Shown in pieces: positions 39,546 through 48,321 of a stretch of 64,000 nt of DNA. The notes below the pieces were generated by a model that searched no databases, was not told the DNA's origin, and was given only the letters and a program-made list of their open reading frames with translations. Source of the DNA: Methanoculleus sp. UBA374 (GTDB taxonomy: Archaea > Halobacteriota > Methanomicrobia > Methanomicrobiales > Methanoculleaceae); contig DAYL01000019.1 of the NCBI GenBank assembly GCA_002508705.1, positions 29,890-93,889 on the forward strand. Direction: 5' to 3'. The translations under genes were made by a program, and so were the position numbers. Positions within the stretch are counted from its first letter, which is position 1, and every line of letters starts with the position of its first letter.

Positions 39546-41381
39546 ATGGAAGATACAAACGACATGATTGTCTATCGCCTCGGGGCGAACTGTGACCTCG
39601 ACGAGGTGGAAGAAGGAAAGACGTATCTTGGACGGGTGCAGGGTTTCGCCCCGTTCGGCGTCTTCGTCCAGTTGAATGATCGGGTTAAGGGGCTCGTTCA
39701 TAAGAGTAATGTAAAGTTGCAGCATACCGAGCGCGACCCGATCATCGTTCACGTCCTCCAGATCCGGAGCAACGGCAACATCGACCTTGAAGAGGTTACG
39801 CCGACCGTCTACCAGACCCAGAACGTGAACAAGAAGACGACGAATGTGCTTCTTTCCGATATCGGGAAGAAGATCGGCAGGACGGTACTGATCGAGGGCG
39901 AGATCGCCCAGATCAAGCAAACATCGGGACCGACGATCTTTACGGTCGTGGACGAATCCGGCACCGCAAACGCGGCTGCATTCATCGAGGCGGGTGTCCG
40001 CGCCTACCCTGAGGTGAACCTCGGTGATATCGTTTCCCTCACGGGTGAGGTGATGCAGCGCAACAACCAGCTCCAGATCGAGGCCAGGTCCATGGCGGTC
40101 ATGGACCCGGGGGACGCGGGCGAGGTCCGGGGGCGTATCGATGCGGCGCTTGAGAAGCGTGCGGAACCGCCCGACCTTCCGTTCCTTATTGAGAGTGAGG
40201 TCCTTGACGCTCTCCGGCCCCGGATGCGCCAGGTGGCAAAGGAGATCCGGAAGGCGGTCCTGACCGCGAGGCCGATTATCCTCCGGCACCATGCGGACGC
40301 TGACGGGATCTGTGCTGCCGTTGCTATTGAGCAGGCGGTGACCGCGCTGCTCCGTGAGAGCGCCGGAGACTTCGATGCAGAGTACTTCCTCTTCAAACGG
40401 TCGCCGTCCAAAGCCCCGTTCTACGAGGTGGAGGACATCACGCGCGACCTCGACTTCGCTCTCAAGGACAACGTCCGCTACGGACAGAAGATGCCGCTGA
40501 TCCTCCTGATGGACAACGGGTCCACCGAGGAGGATATGCCGTCGCTGAAGTTGACCCGGATCTACGGTCTCCCGGTGATGGTTGTGGACCACCACCATCC
40601 CGATAAGGTCGTGGATGATTACCTGATCGGGCACGTGAACCCCTATCTGGCGGGGGGAGATTACGGGATCACGGCCGGGATGCTGGGAACGGAGATCGCC
40701 CGCATGGTCAACCCGGCGATCGAGGACCAGATCCGGCACCTGCCGGCGATTGCGGGGGTCGGCGACCGGAGCGAAGCACCGGAGCGTGCCCGTTACCTCG
40801 CGGTGGCCGCACCCGGCTACTCGGAGGACGATTGCCGCGATATTGCTCTGGCACTCGATTATGAGCAATTCTGGCTCCGGTTCGGCGATGGGAGAGAACT
40901 TGTCAAAGATATCCTGAACCTCTCCGGTAAGCCAGAACGCCATGAACAGTTCGTCGACCTGCTGGTCGAAGAGGCAAATCACGCGATCGAGGAGCAACTC
41001 AGTGCCATCATGCCCCACGTCGAGAGCCGGGTGCTGCAGAACGGGGCTCATCTCTTCATGCTCGATGTGGAGATCTTCGCTCACAGGTTCACGTTCCCGC
41101 CGCCCGGCAAGACTTCGGGAGAGGTGCATGACCGGCTGGTCAAAGCGCATCCGGGAGAGCCGGTCGTCACGATCGGGTTCGGGCCGGACTTTGCCGTCTT
41201 GCGTTCCCGGGGCGTCATGATGAACATACCCCGGATGGTGCGCGAACTCCATAGTGAGATCTCCGGCGGCGGGGTGAGCGGCGGCGGTCATCTTGTCGTC
41301 GGGAGCATCAAGTTCGTCGAGGGAATGCGCGATGTGGTACTGGATAGCCTGATCCAGAAGATTGGCGAAGCACCAATCTGA
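39546..41381 (+). CDS. archaeal RecJ-like DHH phosphoesterase with S1 and OB domains
   Basis: A 611-residue protein. An S1 domain (about 22-80, TYLGRVQGFAPFGVFVQLND) and an OB fold (about 105-190, VLIEGEIAQIKQTSGPTIFT) precede a DHH domain: RHHADADGICAAVA, LLMDNGSTEEDMP and VVDHHHPDKVV hold the metal ligands. The DHHA1 end is GGGVSGGGHL. It is a single-strand nuclease or nucleotide phosphodiesterase of the archaeal RecJ/GAN type, probably in replication or RNA turnover. Last gene of the operon. Confidence 0.9.
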   Translation: MEDTNDMIVYRLGANCDLDEVEEGKTYLGRVQGFAPFGVFVQLNDRVKGLVHKSNVKLQHTERDPIIVHVLQIRSNGNIDLEEVTPTVYQTQNVNKKTTNVLLSDIGKKIGRTVLIEGEIAQIKQTSGPTIFTVVDESGTANAAAFIEAGVRAYPEVNLGDIVSLTGEVMQRNNQLQIEARSMAVMDPGDAGEVRGRIDAALEKRAEPPDLPFLIESEVLDALRPRMRQVAKEIRKAVLTARPIILRHHADADGICAAVAIEQAVTALLRESAGDFDAEYFLFKRSPSKAPFYEVEDITRDLDFALKDNVRYGQKMPLILLMDNGSTEEDMPSLKLTRIYGLPVMVVDHHHPDKVVDDYLIGHVNPYLAGGDYGITAGMLGTEIARMVNPAIEDQIRHLPAIAGVGDRSEAPERARYLAVAAPGYSEDDCRDIALALDYEQFWLRFGDGRELVKDILNLSGKPERHEQFVDLLVEEANHAIEEQLSAIMPHVESRVLQNGAHLFMLDVEIFAHRFTFPPPGKTSGEVHDRLVKAHPGEPVVTIGFGPDFAVLRSRGVMMNIPRMVRELHSEISGGGVSGGGHLVVGSIKFVEGMRDVVLDSLIQKIGEAPI

Positions 41382-41593
41382 TCGCTACTTCTTTCTCGCT
41401 GATATTCCTCTCTGCCGGGTTCTTCTCTTTTGCGGCCCTGGTTCGGGTCTTTTCACGGGCACTGTGTCTTCTTACGGCGCTTGTTTCCGTATAACGATCT
41501 CTCCAGCATTGCTATGTCTGGGAGAACCACTACCGGTGTATCTTTGATTGATACCGAAATATAAAAATAGGTTTATACCGAATCGGGGTCCTC

Positions 41594-42163
41594 ATGGCAG
41601 GAAATCGATGGACATGGAGAGGACTCCTGGTAGTGCTCTTCGTGACAGCAGCGGCCCTTATGTTTCCCGTGACGGCCCAGAGCACGGCATCCGCAGAACC
41701 TCTGACCTGGACTCTCCCCCCGACCCCCGAAGAAACTCCGGATGATGCGACTCCGGAGGCAACTCCGGATGAGACGCTGAGCAACGAAACTCCGGATGAC
41801 GAGACAATCAACGAAACCGTTGTCGATGAGACTCTGGACGACGTGACTCCGGACGAGACTCCGAGCAACGAAACCCCGGCTGACGGGACAACCAACGAAA
41901 CGGCTAACGAAACCCCGGGCAACGAGACTCTCAACGAGACTGCTGTGGAGACCGGACCGCCCATCATCATCGGGACGGATGAGGTGACGACGGAAGCGAC
42001 ACCGGCAGAGACTTCAACGGCCGAGATGCCGACCTTCACGCCGATACAGGCGGCACAGGTCAACGTAAGCCCGACAGCTACCGCCCCTCTCTCGCTTGTC
42101 GGCGTCGTTACGGCGGTTGCAGTAGCCGGGCTCCTTGTCGTGATGCGGAGGAACAGGAAGTAA
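41594..42163 (+). CDS. Thr/Glu/Asn-rich surface protein with C-terminal anchor
   Basis: A 189-residue protein. A signal peptide (WRGLLVVLFVTAAALMFPVTA) and a C-terminal membrane segment (LSLVGVVTAVAVAGLLVVM, then RRNRK) flank a low-complexity region. It repeats units like ETPDDE, NETPD and NETANETPGNET. Many N-x-T sequons suggest heavy N-glycosylation. The anchor resembles archaeal S-layer-type C-termini. Probably a cell-surface spacer or stalk protein; the true ligand is unknown. Confidence 0.75.
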   Translation: MAGNRWTWRGLLVVLFVTAAALMFPVTAQSTASAEPLTWTLPPTPEETPDDATPEATPDETLSNETPDDETINETVVDETLDDVTPDETPSNETPADGTTNETANETPGNETLNETAVETGPPIIIGTDEVTTEATPAETSTAEMPTFTPIQAAQVNVSPTATAPLSLVGVVTAVAVAGLLVVMRRNRK

Positions 42164-42390
42164 CGAGAGGATACAGGGTTCCTACCGGATCGGTGCCGGA
42201 CGGCCGCGTCTCCGGGTCAACGGCGCCTATACCGGGCGCTCCACCGTTATGCAGCCCCGATAAAAGAGGGGGCCAGTCCCACCCCTTCCGGCATATCGAC
42301 CGCCTCGCCTCACCGTTCGGCGCGCCGATGCACAATAATATCCGGTGATTTGTATAGATCTATGGAGATATTTTGGTGTCAAATGAGTAG

Positions 42391-42400
42391 GTTTTTATAG
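42391..42400 (+). promoter_or_regulatory. TATA box of the DUF7123-like gene
   Basis: GTTTTTATAG lies about 46 bases before the ATG at 42442. It is followed by a short inverted repeat, AGTGCT with AGCACT, around 42398-42420. Confidence 0.4.
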
Positions 42401-42441
42401 TGCTCGCTACAAAAAGCACTTGCTCACGAGGGAATGAGTCG

Positions 42442-42693
42442 ATGTCGACAAAAGATCGAATTAAAGAGAAATATACCGATACCCAGAGGAAGATCCTGTA
42501 CCACCTCAAATCCGGGCTGAAGACAGGCAAATCCTACTTCAAATCAAAGTATATCGCGACGGACCTGGGTCTTTCCCCGAAAGAAGTCGGGATCAACCTT
42601 GCTATCCTCTCGGAGATCTGCGACGAGCTGGATATCAAGCGCTGGAGTTACTCGAACAGTACGACGTGGCGTGTTACCCCCCGGGCAGCATAG
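42442..42693 (+). CDS. small DUF7123-like protein
   Basis: An 83-residue basic protein. LKSGLKTGKSYFKSKYIATD, LGLSPKEVGINLAIL and IKRWSYSNSTTWRVTP closely resemble the haloarchaeal DUF7123 family, which has a winged-helix look. It may bind DNA; function unknown. The ATG at 42442 was chosen over an earlier in-frame ATG because family similarity begins with STKDRIKEKY. Confidence 0.75.
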   Translation: MSTKDRIKEKYTDTQRKILYHLKSGLKTGKSYFKSKYIATDLGLSPKEVGINLAILSEICDELDIKRWSYSNSTTWRVTPRAA

Positions 42694-42722
42694 TTTTATT
42701 CTGGAACGCCGTACTCTACGGC

Positions 42723-42908
42723 ATGAAGATCGTCGAGTTCGAAGCACCTGTCGAGTTTGTGGCCACCATCAACGACCACAAAGACTGCCTCATGTCCCAG
42801 GACAAGAGTCACGAGAACCCTGCTGTGCTCTGGTTTAATATCGATGTCCCGAAGGGGCACGGTATACAGGCCGGAGACCGTGTCCGGGTCACGGTCGAAA
42901 AGATCTGA
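42723..42908 (+). CDS. small beta-rich protein, 61 residues
   Basis: From ATG 42723 it reads as a small acidic beta-type protein (KIVEFEAPVEFVATINDHKD, then NIDVPKGHGIQAGDRVRVTV). The end with PKGHGIQAGDRVRV resembles short barrel or AbrB-like strands, but I do not recognise a family. 29 bp after the DUF7123-like gene, likely co-transcribed. Confidence 0.6.
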   Translation: MKIVEFEAPVEFVATINDHKDCLMSQDKSHENPAVLWFNIDVPKGHGIQAGDRVRVTVEKI

Positions 42909-42990
42909 GTTAAGGCTCGCTGCGGTTGGGGCCCCCCTCCTCGTCGCGGATGGGACCCCAACACGTTCACGGTGCGTGGGAAAAGAGGTT

Positions 42991-43590
42991 CTATTCGATA
43001 GGATTTTCCAGGTATTCAGGGAGCGTCTCCAGAGTGATGCGGTAGGAGTCGACCTCATCCACACTGACGATGACGTAGAAGTCCTTACCGCCCCTCTCGA
43101 CGTTTTTGATGATGCCGCCCGGGTAATGCAGGTCGGCCCCTTCTACAATGGTCCCGCTCTCGAGTTCCACAAGTGCCATCCTGAAGTGTGCCGCTTCAGG
43201 CCTTACCGTTGAAGAGAAACTGCAGTTCAGCCTCCAGATCGCGTAGGGCACATGGAATGCCTCGGTGATGCCTCCTCTTGTTTCCTCGATGTACGCGAAC
43301 GGGATGATCTTCGTGGTCTCCTTCCATGGCGGGTCGGAACCCCCATAGAACGTGAGATTATCGGGGAGGTGACAGAGGGGGTAACTCCAGAACCCGGCCG
43401 TATAGGTGAGCCTGGCAGGTTCGGGCGGTACGGGCGATGTCGGCGCAGGGGCAGCGGTGACGGTGGGCGGCGGGGGGATGTTTTCCGGAATTTCCGACCC
43501 CGCATCCGCTACAGGCGGGCGAAATATCACCGCTATTGCGGAGACGATGATCAGGGCAGCAACGATGCTCAATGCGTCGCCTTTATCCAC
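42991..43590 (-). CDS. membrane-anchored extracytoplasmic protein
   Basis: A 199-residue protein with one N-terminal membrane anchor (LSIVAALIIVSAIAVIF). A Pro/Ala/Thr-rich linker (ENIPPPPTVTAAPAPTSPVP) follows, then a beta-rich domain of about 140 residues with two Cys (PLCHLP, RLNCSF) that may form a disulfide. Unknown family. Confidence 0.65.
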   Translation of the reverse strand: MDKGDALSIVAALIIVSAIAVIFRPPVADAGSEIPENIPPPPTVTAAPAPTSPVPPEPARLTYTAGFWSYPLCHLPDNLTFYGGSDPPWKETTKIIPFAYIEETRGGITEAFHVPYAIWRLNCSFSSTVRPEAAHFRMALVELESGTIVEGADLHYPGGIIKNVERGGKDFYVIVSVDEVDSYRITLETLPEYLENPIE

Positions 43591-43775
43591 AGGTATAGTA
43601 GGAGGGAGTACAAGGCAAAAGACCTTCTGGTTTGAGATCTGTATTCTCCCCTGGTAATCGTGGAAATTGTCGTTTGAGATTTGAATAATCCCGGTTTTAT
43701 CATGTATCCCCTCTCGATTGAGGTTTTAAAACGGAACCGTTAATACAGAGGCAGTTCCAATGTCCTGATGAGAGC

Positions 43776-44033
43776 ATGGACGTCACTGAGGTTCGCACGT
43801 GGGTGATCTTTTATCTGCTCTCGTTTGTGGTGCTCCTCGTAGCGGTCTTCATTACCCAGAGCGACAGCCAGCTCTGGGTCAGCCTCATGCTCATCATCGT
43901 CGTCGTCGGAGTAAATTTTTACCTGCTCTTCTCTGAGTTGAGGCGTTACCAGGCCCGGAAGGCGTTCATGCACCGGATGTCGCAGTTCGACGAAACCGAG
44001 ACGGACACGGACTCTTCCGGCCACCGCTGGTAA
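43776..44033 (+). CDS. small two-TM membrane protein
   Basis: 85 residues: two membrane helices (WVIFYLLSFVVLLVAVFIT and WVSLMLIIVVVGVNFYLLF) and a charged cytoplasmic tail. Single gene with a terminator hairpin downstream. Unknown function. Confidence 0.6.
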   Translation: MDVTEVRTWVIFYLLSFVVLLVAVFITQSDSQLWVSLMLIIVVVGVNFYLLFSELRRYQARKAFMHRMSQFDETETDTDSSGHRW

Positions 44034-44115
44034 TGAGGTTGTCCCAAAATTCTGCTCTGCCAAGGCCCGGATGGCAAACACATGACATGCAAGCGTTTTG
44101 ATCAAGGTAGTACAA

Positions 44116-44137
44116 AAAAAGGTTTGCGGACCTTTTT
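44116..44137. terminator. bidirectional terminator hairpin
   Basis: AAAAAGGT and ACCTTTTT form an 8-bp stem around a 6-base loop, with A and T runs on both sides. It lies between two convergent genes: the small membrane protein and cheR. Confidence 0.6.
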
Positions 44138-44157
44138 GGGACGATTACGATCTCTCC

Positions 44158-44952
44158 CTATGCAGCTTTTCGGAATATCTTTTGCATCGTGTTGTACGGC
44201 GTAAAGAGGCTCTCCACCTCCCTTGAAAGGTACTCCGTTTTACCTATGATATAGAAGCCGTCGTTCGCAAGTGCGGAGTAAAAAAGGTGCGTCAGGTCAT
44301 TTTTTTGCTTTTCCGTGAAGTAAATGGTGACGTTCCGACAGGTGACGGCGTCAAGGTATCGTGCGATGGGAACGCCCGACATCAGGTCGTGTTTCCGAAA
44401 CTTGACGAGGTCTTTGATGTGAGGACGCACTTCAAACTTACCATCGTCATGGCTGATAAAATGCTTGCGGATTCTCTTCTCATCCACATTTTCGAGCGCC
44501 TTTCTGTCATAGATCCCGGCCGCGGCTTTCTGCAGCACCACGGCGTCGATATCGGTCGCGTATATCGTTACGCTGACCCCCGGATGGAGTGCCATAAGTT
44601 CGTGTACGAGGATCGCTATCGAGTAGGGCTCTTCACCCGTGGCGCAGCCGGCGCACCAGATCCTGATCGTGTCTCTCCGACGCGCAAGGTCCGGCAACAC
44701 GTCCCGTCGTATCACCTCAAAGACCTCCGTGTCCCGGAAAAATTTGGTGACGTTGATGGTGAGAGCATTGCGGAGCAGATTGATCTCCTCCGGGTTTGCG
44801 AGGAGATACTTGTGATAGGCCTCGTAATCTGCAGTATTCGTCAGGCGCATCCGCGAGAGGATACGCCGTTTGATGTAATCCTCTTTATAGTTTGAACACT
44901 GGATCTGGACCAGCTTCTCGATGCTCCTCTGGAGTGATGCAAATGCGTCCAT
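44158..44952 (-). CDS. cheR: chemotaxis protein methyltransferase CheR
   Basis: A 264-residue SAM-dependent methyltransferase for receptor glutamates. The N-terminal helical domain is followed by the SAM site (IRIWCAGCATGEEPYSIAIL), a DIDAVVLQKAAAGIYD acidic motif and the CRNVTIYFTEKQ segment. Length is typical; no C-terminal pentapeptide-binding addition. Last gene of the parA-mcp-cheW-cheR operon, 27 bp after cheW. It should methylate the adjacent receptor. Confidence 0.94.
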   Translation of the reverse strand: MDAFASLQRSIEKLVQIQCSNYKEDYIKRRILSRMRLTNTADYEAYHKYLLANPEEINLLRNALTINVTKFFRDTEVFEVIRRDVLPDLARRRDTIRIWCAGCATGEEPYSIAILVHELMALHPGVSVTIYATDIDAVVLQKAAAGIYDRKALENVDEKRIRKHFISHDDGKFEVRPHIKDLVKFRKHDLMSGVPIARYLDAVTCRNVTIYFTEKQKNDLTHLFYSALANDGFYIIGKTEYLSREVESLFTPYNTMQKIFRKAA

Positions 44953-44979
44953 GCCGTTCTTTCTCTCGTCCCGGACGCT

Positions 44980-45459
44980 TTACGGAGCGTTCTGGTAGTG
45001 CCCGATGTCGCTGATCACTTTCTGGACATTGAGCCAGATGATGAGGGTCTCGATCTTCTCGTCATCTTCGCCCCCGATCTTGATGATTGCTTTGACGTAA
45101 CTGCTGATCGACGATGTGATACCTTCATTGATGTGTTCTATCTGGTCGTCACGAACCGAAATGACGCCGTGAACATCGTCGACGATGATCCCCACGTTCG
45201 ACCCGCCTGCTACGTCCGGCATCAGCACGATGATCTTTCGGCTATCGGCCTCTTCCGATTCCGGGAGCCCGAGGAGATTTCTGAGATCGATGATGTTCGT
45301 GATCTCGCCCCGCAGGTTGATGATACCCGCAAGGTACTCGGGAGCGCGGGGGAGGGGAGTGATTGGCATCATCTCCACGATCTCCCGCGCAATCTGGATG
45401 TCCAGCGCGTAGTGTTCCTCCCCGAGCTGGAACTCTACAACGTCTACGGGTGCTGTCAT
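44980..45459 (-). CDS. cheW: chemotaxis adaptor CheW
   Basis: A 159-residue CheW domain (VVEFQLGEEHYALDIQIARE, LPRAPEYLAGIINLRGEITN and NVGIIVDDVHGVISV). It couples receptor to a CheA kinase. No cheA is in the window, so the kinase must be elsewhere. 12 bp after the receptor gene. Confidence 0.94.
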   Translation of the reverse strand: MTAPVDVVEFQLGEEHYALDIQIAREIVEMMPITPLPRAPEYLAGIINLRGEITNIIDLRNLLGLPESEEADSRKIIVLMPDVAGGSNVGIIVDDVHGVISVRDDQIEHINEGITSSISSYVKAIIKIGGEDDEKIETLIIWLNVQKVISDIGHYQNAP

Positions 45460-45471
45460 CGTCTCCTCCTT

Positions 45472-48318
45472 CTAGTTAATCTTGAACTGTTTGAGTGCCG
45501 CTTCCATCTGTTCGGCCATACTTGCCAGTTCGTGAGATGCGCTCCCGACCTCCTGCGTTGAGGCGCTGACCTCTTCTGCAAGCGCCGCCATGTCTTCGGT
45601 GCGGTCCAGGCTCTCCTTGGTCATGTGGTTGGACTCGTCCATCTTCTGCATGACATCGTTGGTGGAGCCGGCCTGGTCTTCGGTGGCCTTCGAGATCTCG
45701 GTGATGCCGTGGGCGACTACCTCCACACTGTTGACGATCCGGTTTAAGCCCACAATGACCTTGTTGACGCTCTCGATGCCTGCCTGGATCTCCTGATGAG
45801 ACGCCTGCATCGAACCGGTGGTCTTCTCGGTGCTGGCCTGGATCGTCCGGATCAGGTCCTCGATATCCTGGCTCGCACGCTTGGACTCCCCGGCAAGGTT
45901 CCGGATCTCGCCTGCGACCACGGCGAATCCACGACCGTGCTCTCCGGCGCGGGCGGCCTCGATTGCGGCGTTCAACGCAAGGAGGTTTGTCTGGTTGGCA
46001 ATGTCGGCGATCAACTTGACGATATTGTTGATCTCCCGCATCTGGTTGTTGAGGGTGCTGATCTCGTCTACGGTCTGCTTGGAGATCCCCTCAACAAGCT
46101 GCATCTTCTTCGCCGCGACTTCGCCGAGCGAGGCCGCTTCTTTCCCTTCTTCCGACGCCTTTGCGGCCTGGTCCATGACCTCCTGCGACGTGCTTGCGAT
46201 CTCCTCGATAGACGCCGAGAGGTCGTTGATATCCTTCCCGATCTCTTCGATCTTGTCGAGTTGCCGGCGTGCATCTTCCGACGACTGCTGTGTCGAGGTG
46301 GCAACCTGCTCGGTGGCCCGGATGATCTCGTCGGTGCTCTTGCTGACCTCTTTTGTCGTCAGGTCCACCTGGTGCCCTGTTTTTGCCACTTCTCCGAGGA
46401 GTGTGCGGATGGCGGTCAGCGAAGCGTTGTAATCGTTCTTGACGACCTGGAGCGGGTCGTCGTTTCCTGCATTCACAAACGCCGTCAGGTTGCCCTGTGC
46501 CATGGCGGCGAGTGCTTCCCCAAGCTCTTCGGCGCTTTCGGCGAGTCTCTCTTTCTCCTGCTTTGCAGTCTCCATCAGGTTTTTAACCTGCTCTTCTCTC
46601 TCCCGCTGCTCCGTGATATCGTTGTAGACGGTGAGAACCGAGTCCAGATTGCCGGTACGGTTGAGGAGCGGGATGTTGTGCCGATCAAGGAGGTAGGTGC
46701 CGGCCGGGAACTCTATTGCTGCCTCTCCGTGGCTTGCCTGCCGTGTCCGTATAGTGTCGAGAATCCCCTGTCCCGACTGGGAACGGTATTTGAAGTCCTG
46801 TGTGGTGAGCCTCGACGCCTGGTCTTCGGTGTACCCCGAGAGTTTCAGGAACGCCTTGTTTGCCATCTTCAGGGTCGCATCAGGGTTCCAGAGGAGGATC
46901 GGCATCGGGTTCTCCTGAACCATGACGTCCGTCTGTTCCTGCAGTTCCTTGATCTCTTCCATCTCTTCCTGCTGTTTGGTCCAGTCGTTCCAGACGTAGA
47001 AGGCCATCTCGATCTCGCCTTTCTTGTCGAGGATGGGGATGGCGTTCAGGGTGAGGTATTTCTTCACGCCGTCGGGCCACTTGACCATGACGTCGCTTCT
47101 GGCGAGTTTTTTCGTCTCGTAGCAGGTGTAGAAGTCCACGCCGTTGAGGATGGTGATGTCGTAGTCGTAGAGTTTCTTTGCAAGGGTCTCTTCCCGGGTC
47201 CCCCGCCACATCCGGACGTACTCGTCGTTAATGTCGATCCGGCTCTTGTCCGAGCGGAGCGTCGCGATTGCAAGCGGGTTCTGCTTGATCATCGCATCCA
47301 CCCGGTATTCGGTCTTCTTGACTTCTTCCTCCTTCTCATGGAGGTCGGTCCAGTCGTTCCAGACGTAGAAGGCCATCTCGATCTCGCCCTTCTCGTCGAG
47401 GATAGGGATGGCGTTCAGGGTGAGGTATTTCTTCACGCCGTCGGGCCACTTGACCATGACATCGCTTCGTGCCGGTTTCTTCGTCTCGTAGCAGGCGTAG
47501 AAGTGCACGTCGTTGAGGATGGTGATGTCGTAGTCGTAGAGTTTCTTTGCAAGGGTCTCTTCCCGGGTCCCCCGCCACATCCGGACGTACTCGTCGTTGA
47601 TATCGATCCGGCTCTTGTCCGAGCGGAGCGTCGCGATTGCAAGCGGGTTCTGCTTGATCATCGTATCGACGCGGCGCCGTATCCGCCGGCTTTCCTCCTC
47701 CCCCTCCCGCTGCCGGGTGAGATCGTTGTAGATGATGAGGATGCTCTCGATCTCGTTCTTCTCGTCGAGAAGCGGAATGCCATACTGCTCAAGTGTATGG
47801 GTCCCCGAGGGTAATTCGACGACGACTTCCCCGTACACGCGTTTTCTCTCCCGGATGGCCTGCCGGAGGCCGGAACCATTCAGTGAGAGTATCTTGAAGT
47901 CCGAGAGTCTCCTTGAGAGCACCTGCCCCTCCGGGATCCCGCTCATCTCGGCATAAGCAGCGTTTGCCAGGGTAATTTTGAACTGCGGGTCGACAACCAG
48001 GATGGGCATAGGGTTTTCCTGGACGATCGTCTCGGACCGCTGCCGGGCGGCTCCTGCCGCCTCCAGTCTGTTCTGGAGGTCCCGCTTCTCCTCCTGCGTC
48101 TTCTCAAGCAGCGCATTAATCGAAACTGCGAGCGGCCGAAACTCCTCCGGAACGCCGGCAAGGTCGATCTTCGCCAAGTCGTCGCCGTCGATCCCTGCGT
48201 GGAGCGCACCTTCGATGGCCTCCGGCAGTACCACCGGCCCCTGTTCTATCTTCTGTCCTGCAGTACCCGGCACAATCGGCCCGGTGAATAGTGCTTTCCT
48301 TCCAGGTTTATCGGTCAT
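45472..48318 (-). CDS. soluble methyl-accepting chemotaxis protein with four PAS domains
   Basis: A 948-residue receptor. It has no membrane segment, so it is a cytoplasmic sensor. PAS domains lie at about residues 95-205, 216-335, 339-460 and 470-600; then a coiled-coil linker and the signalling hairpin, whose tip is recognisable in [23 protein letters not shown] two and three are near-identical copies (see the repeat entry). Methylatable Glu/Gln sites are expected in the flanking helices. It starts 3 bp after parA ends and precedes cheW and cheR. Ligand unknown; PAS domains suggest redox, haem, flavin or small-molecule sensing. Confidence 0.95.
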   Translation of the reverse strand: MTDKPGRKALFTGPIVPGTAGQKIEQGPVVLPEAIEGALHAGIDGDDLAKIDLAGVPEEFRPLAVSINALLEKTQEEKRDLQNRLEAAGAARQRSETIVQENPMPILVVDPQFKITLANAAYAEMSGIPEGQVLSRRLSDFKILSLNGSGLRQAIRERKRVYGEVVVELPSGTHTLEQYGIPLLDEKNEIESILIIYNDLTRQREGEEESRRIRRRVDTMIKQNPLAIATLRSDKSRIDINDEYVRMWRGTREETLAKKLYDYDITILNDVHFYACYETKKPARSDVMVKWPDGVKKYLTLNAIPILDEKGEIEMAFYVWNDWTDLHEKEEEVKKTEYRVDAMIKQNPLAIATLRSDKSRIDINDEYVRMWRGTREETLAKKLYDYDITILNGVDFYTCYETKKLARSDVMVKWPDGVKKYLTLNAIPILDKKGEIEMAFYVWNDWTKQQEEMEEIKELQEQTDVMVQENPMPILLWNPDATLKMANKAFLKLSGYTEDQASRLTTQDFKYRSQSGQGILDTIRTRQASHGEAAIEFPAGTYLLDRHNIPLLNRTGNLDSVLTVYNDITEQREREEQVKNLMETAKQEKERLAESAEELGEALAAMAQGNLTAFVNAGNDDPLQVVKNDYNASLTAIRTLLGEVAKTGHQVDLTTKEVSKSTDEIIRATEQVATSTQQSSEDARRQLDKIEEIGKDINDLSASIEEIASTSQEVMDQAAKASEEGKEAASLGEVAAKKMQLVEGISKQTVDEISTLNNQMREINNIVKLIADIANQTNLLALNAAIEAARAGEHGRGFAVVAGEIRNLAGESKRASQDIEDLIRTIQASTEKTTGSMQASHQEIQAGIESVNKVIVGLNRIVNSVEVVAHGITEISKATEDQAGSTNDVMQKMDESNHMTKESLDRTEDMAALAEEVSASTQEVGSASHELASMAEQMEAALKQFKIN
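46981..47672 (-). repeat. in-frame tandem duplication of a PAS-domain unit (369-bp period)
   Basis: The block beginning at 46981 recurs 369 bp (123 codons) further on, at 47350. The two copies match almost base for base over about 320 bp; in protein about 107 residues align with roughly six changes. Flanking linkers differ. This is a recent duplication or one kept alike by gene conversion. Confidence 0.93.
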
Positions 48319-48321
48319 TGA

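Noticed and set aside
39405..41291. Minus-strand frame of 628 codons
   Set aside because: Antisense to the RecJ-like gene, which has clear DHH motifs; the reverse frame has none.
45796..47814. Plus-strand frame of 672 codons
   Set aside because: It mirrors the chemoreceptor gene on the other strand and repeats with its PAS duplication; no independent support.
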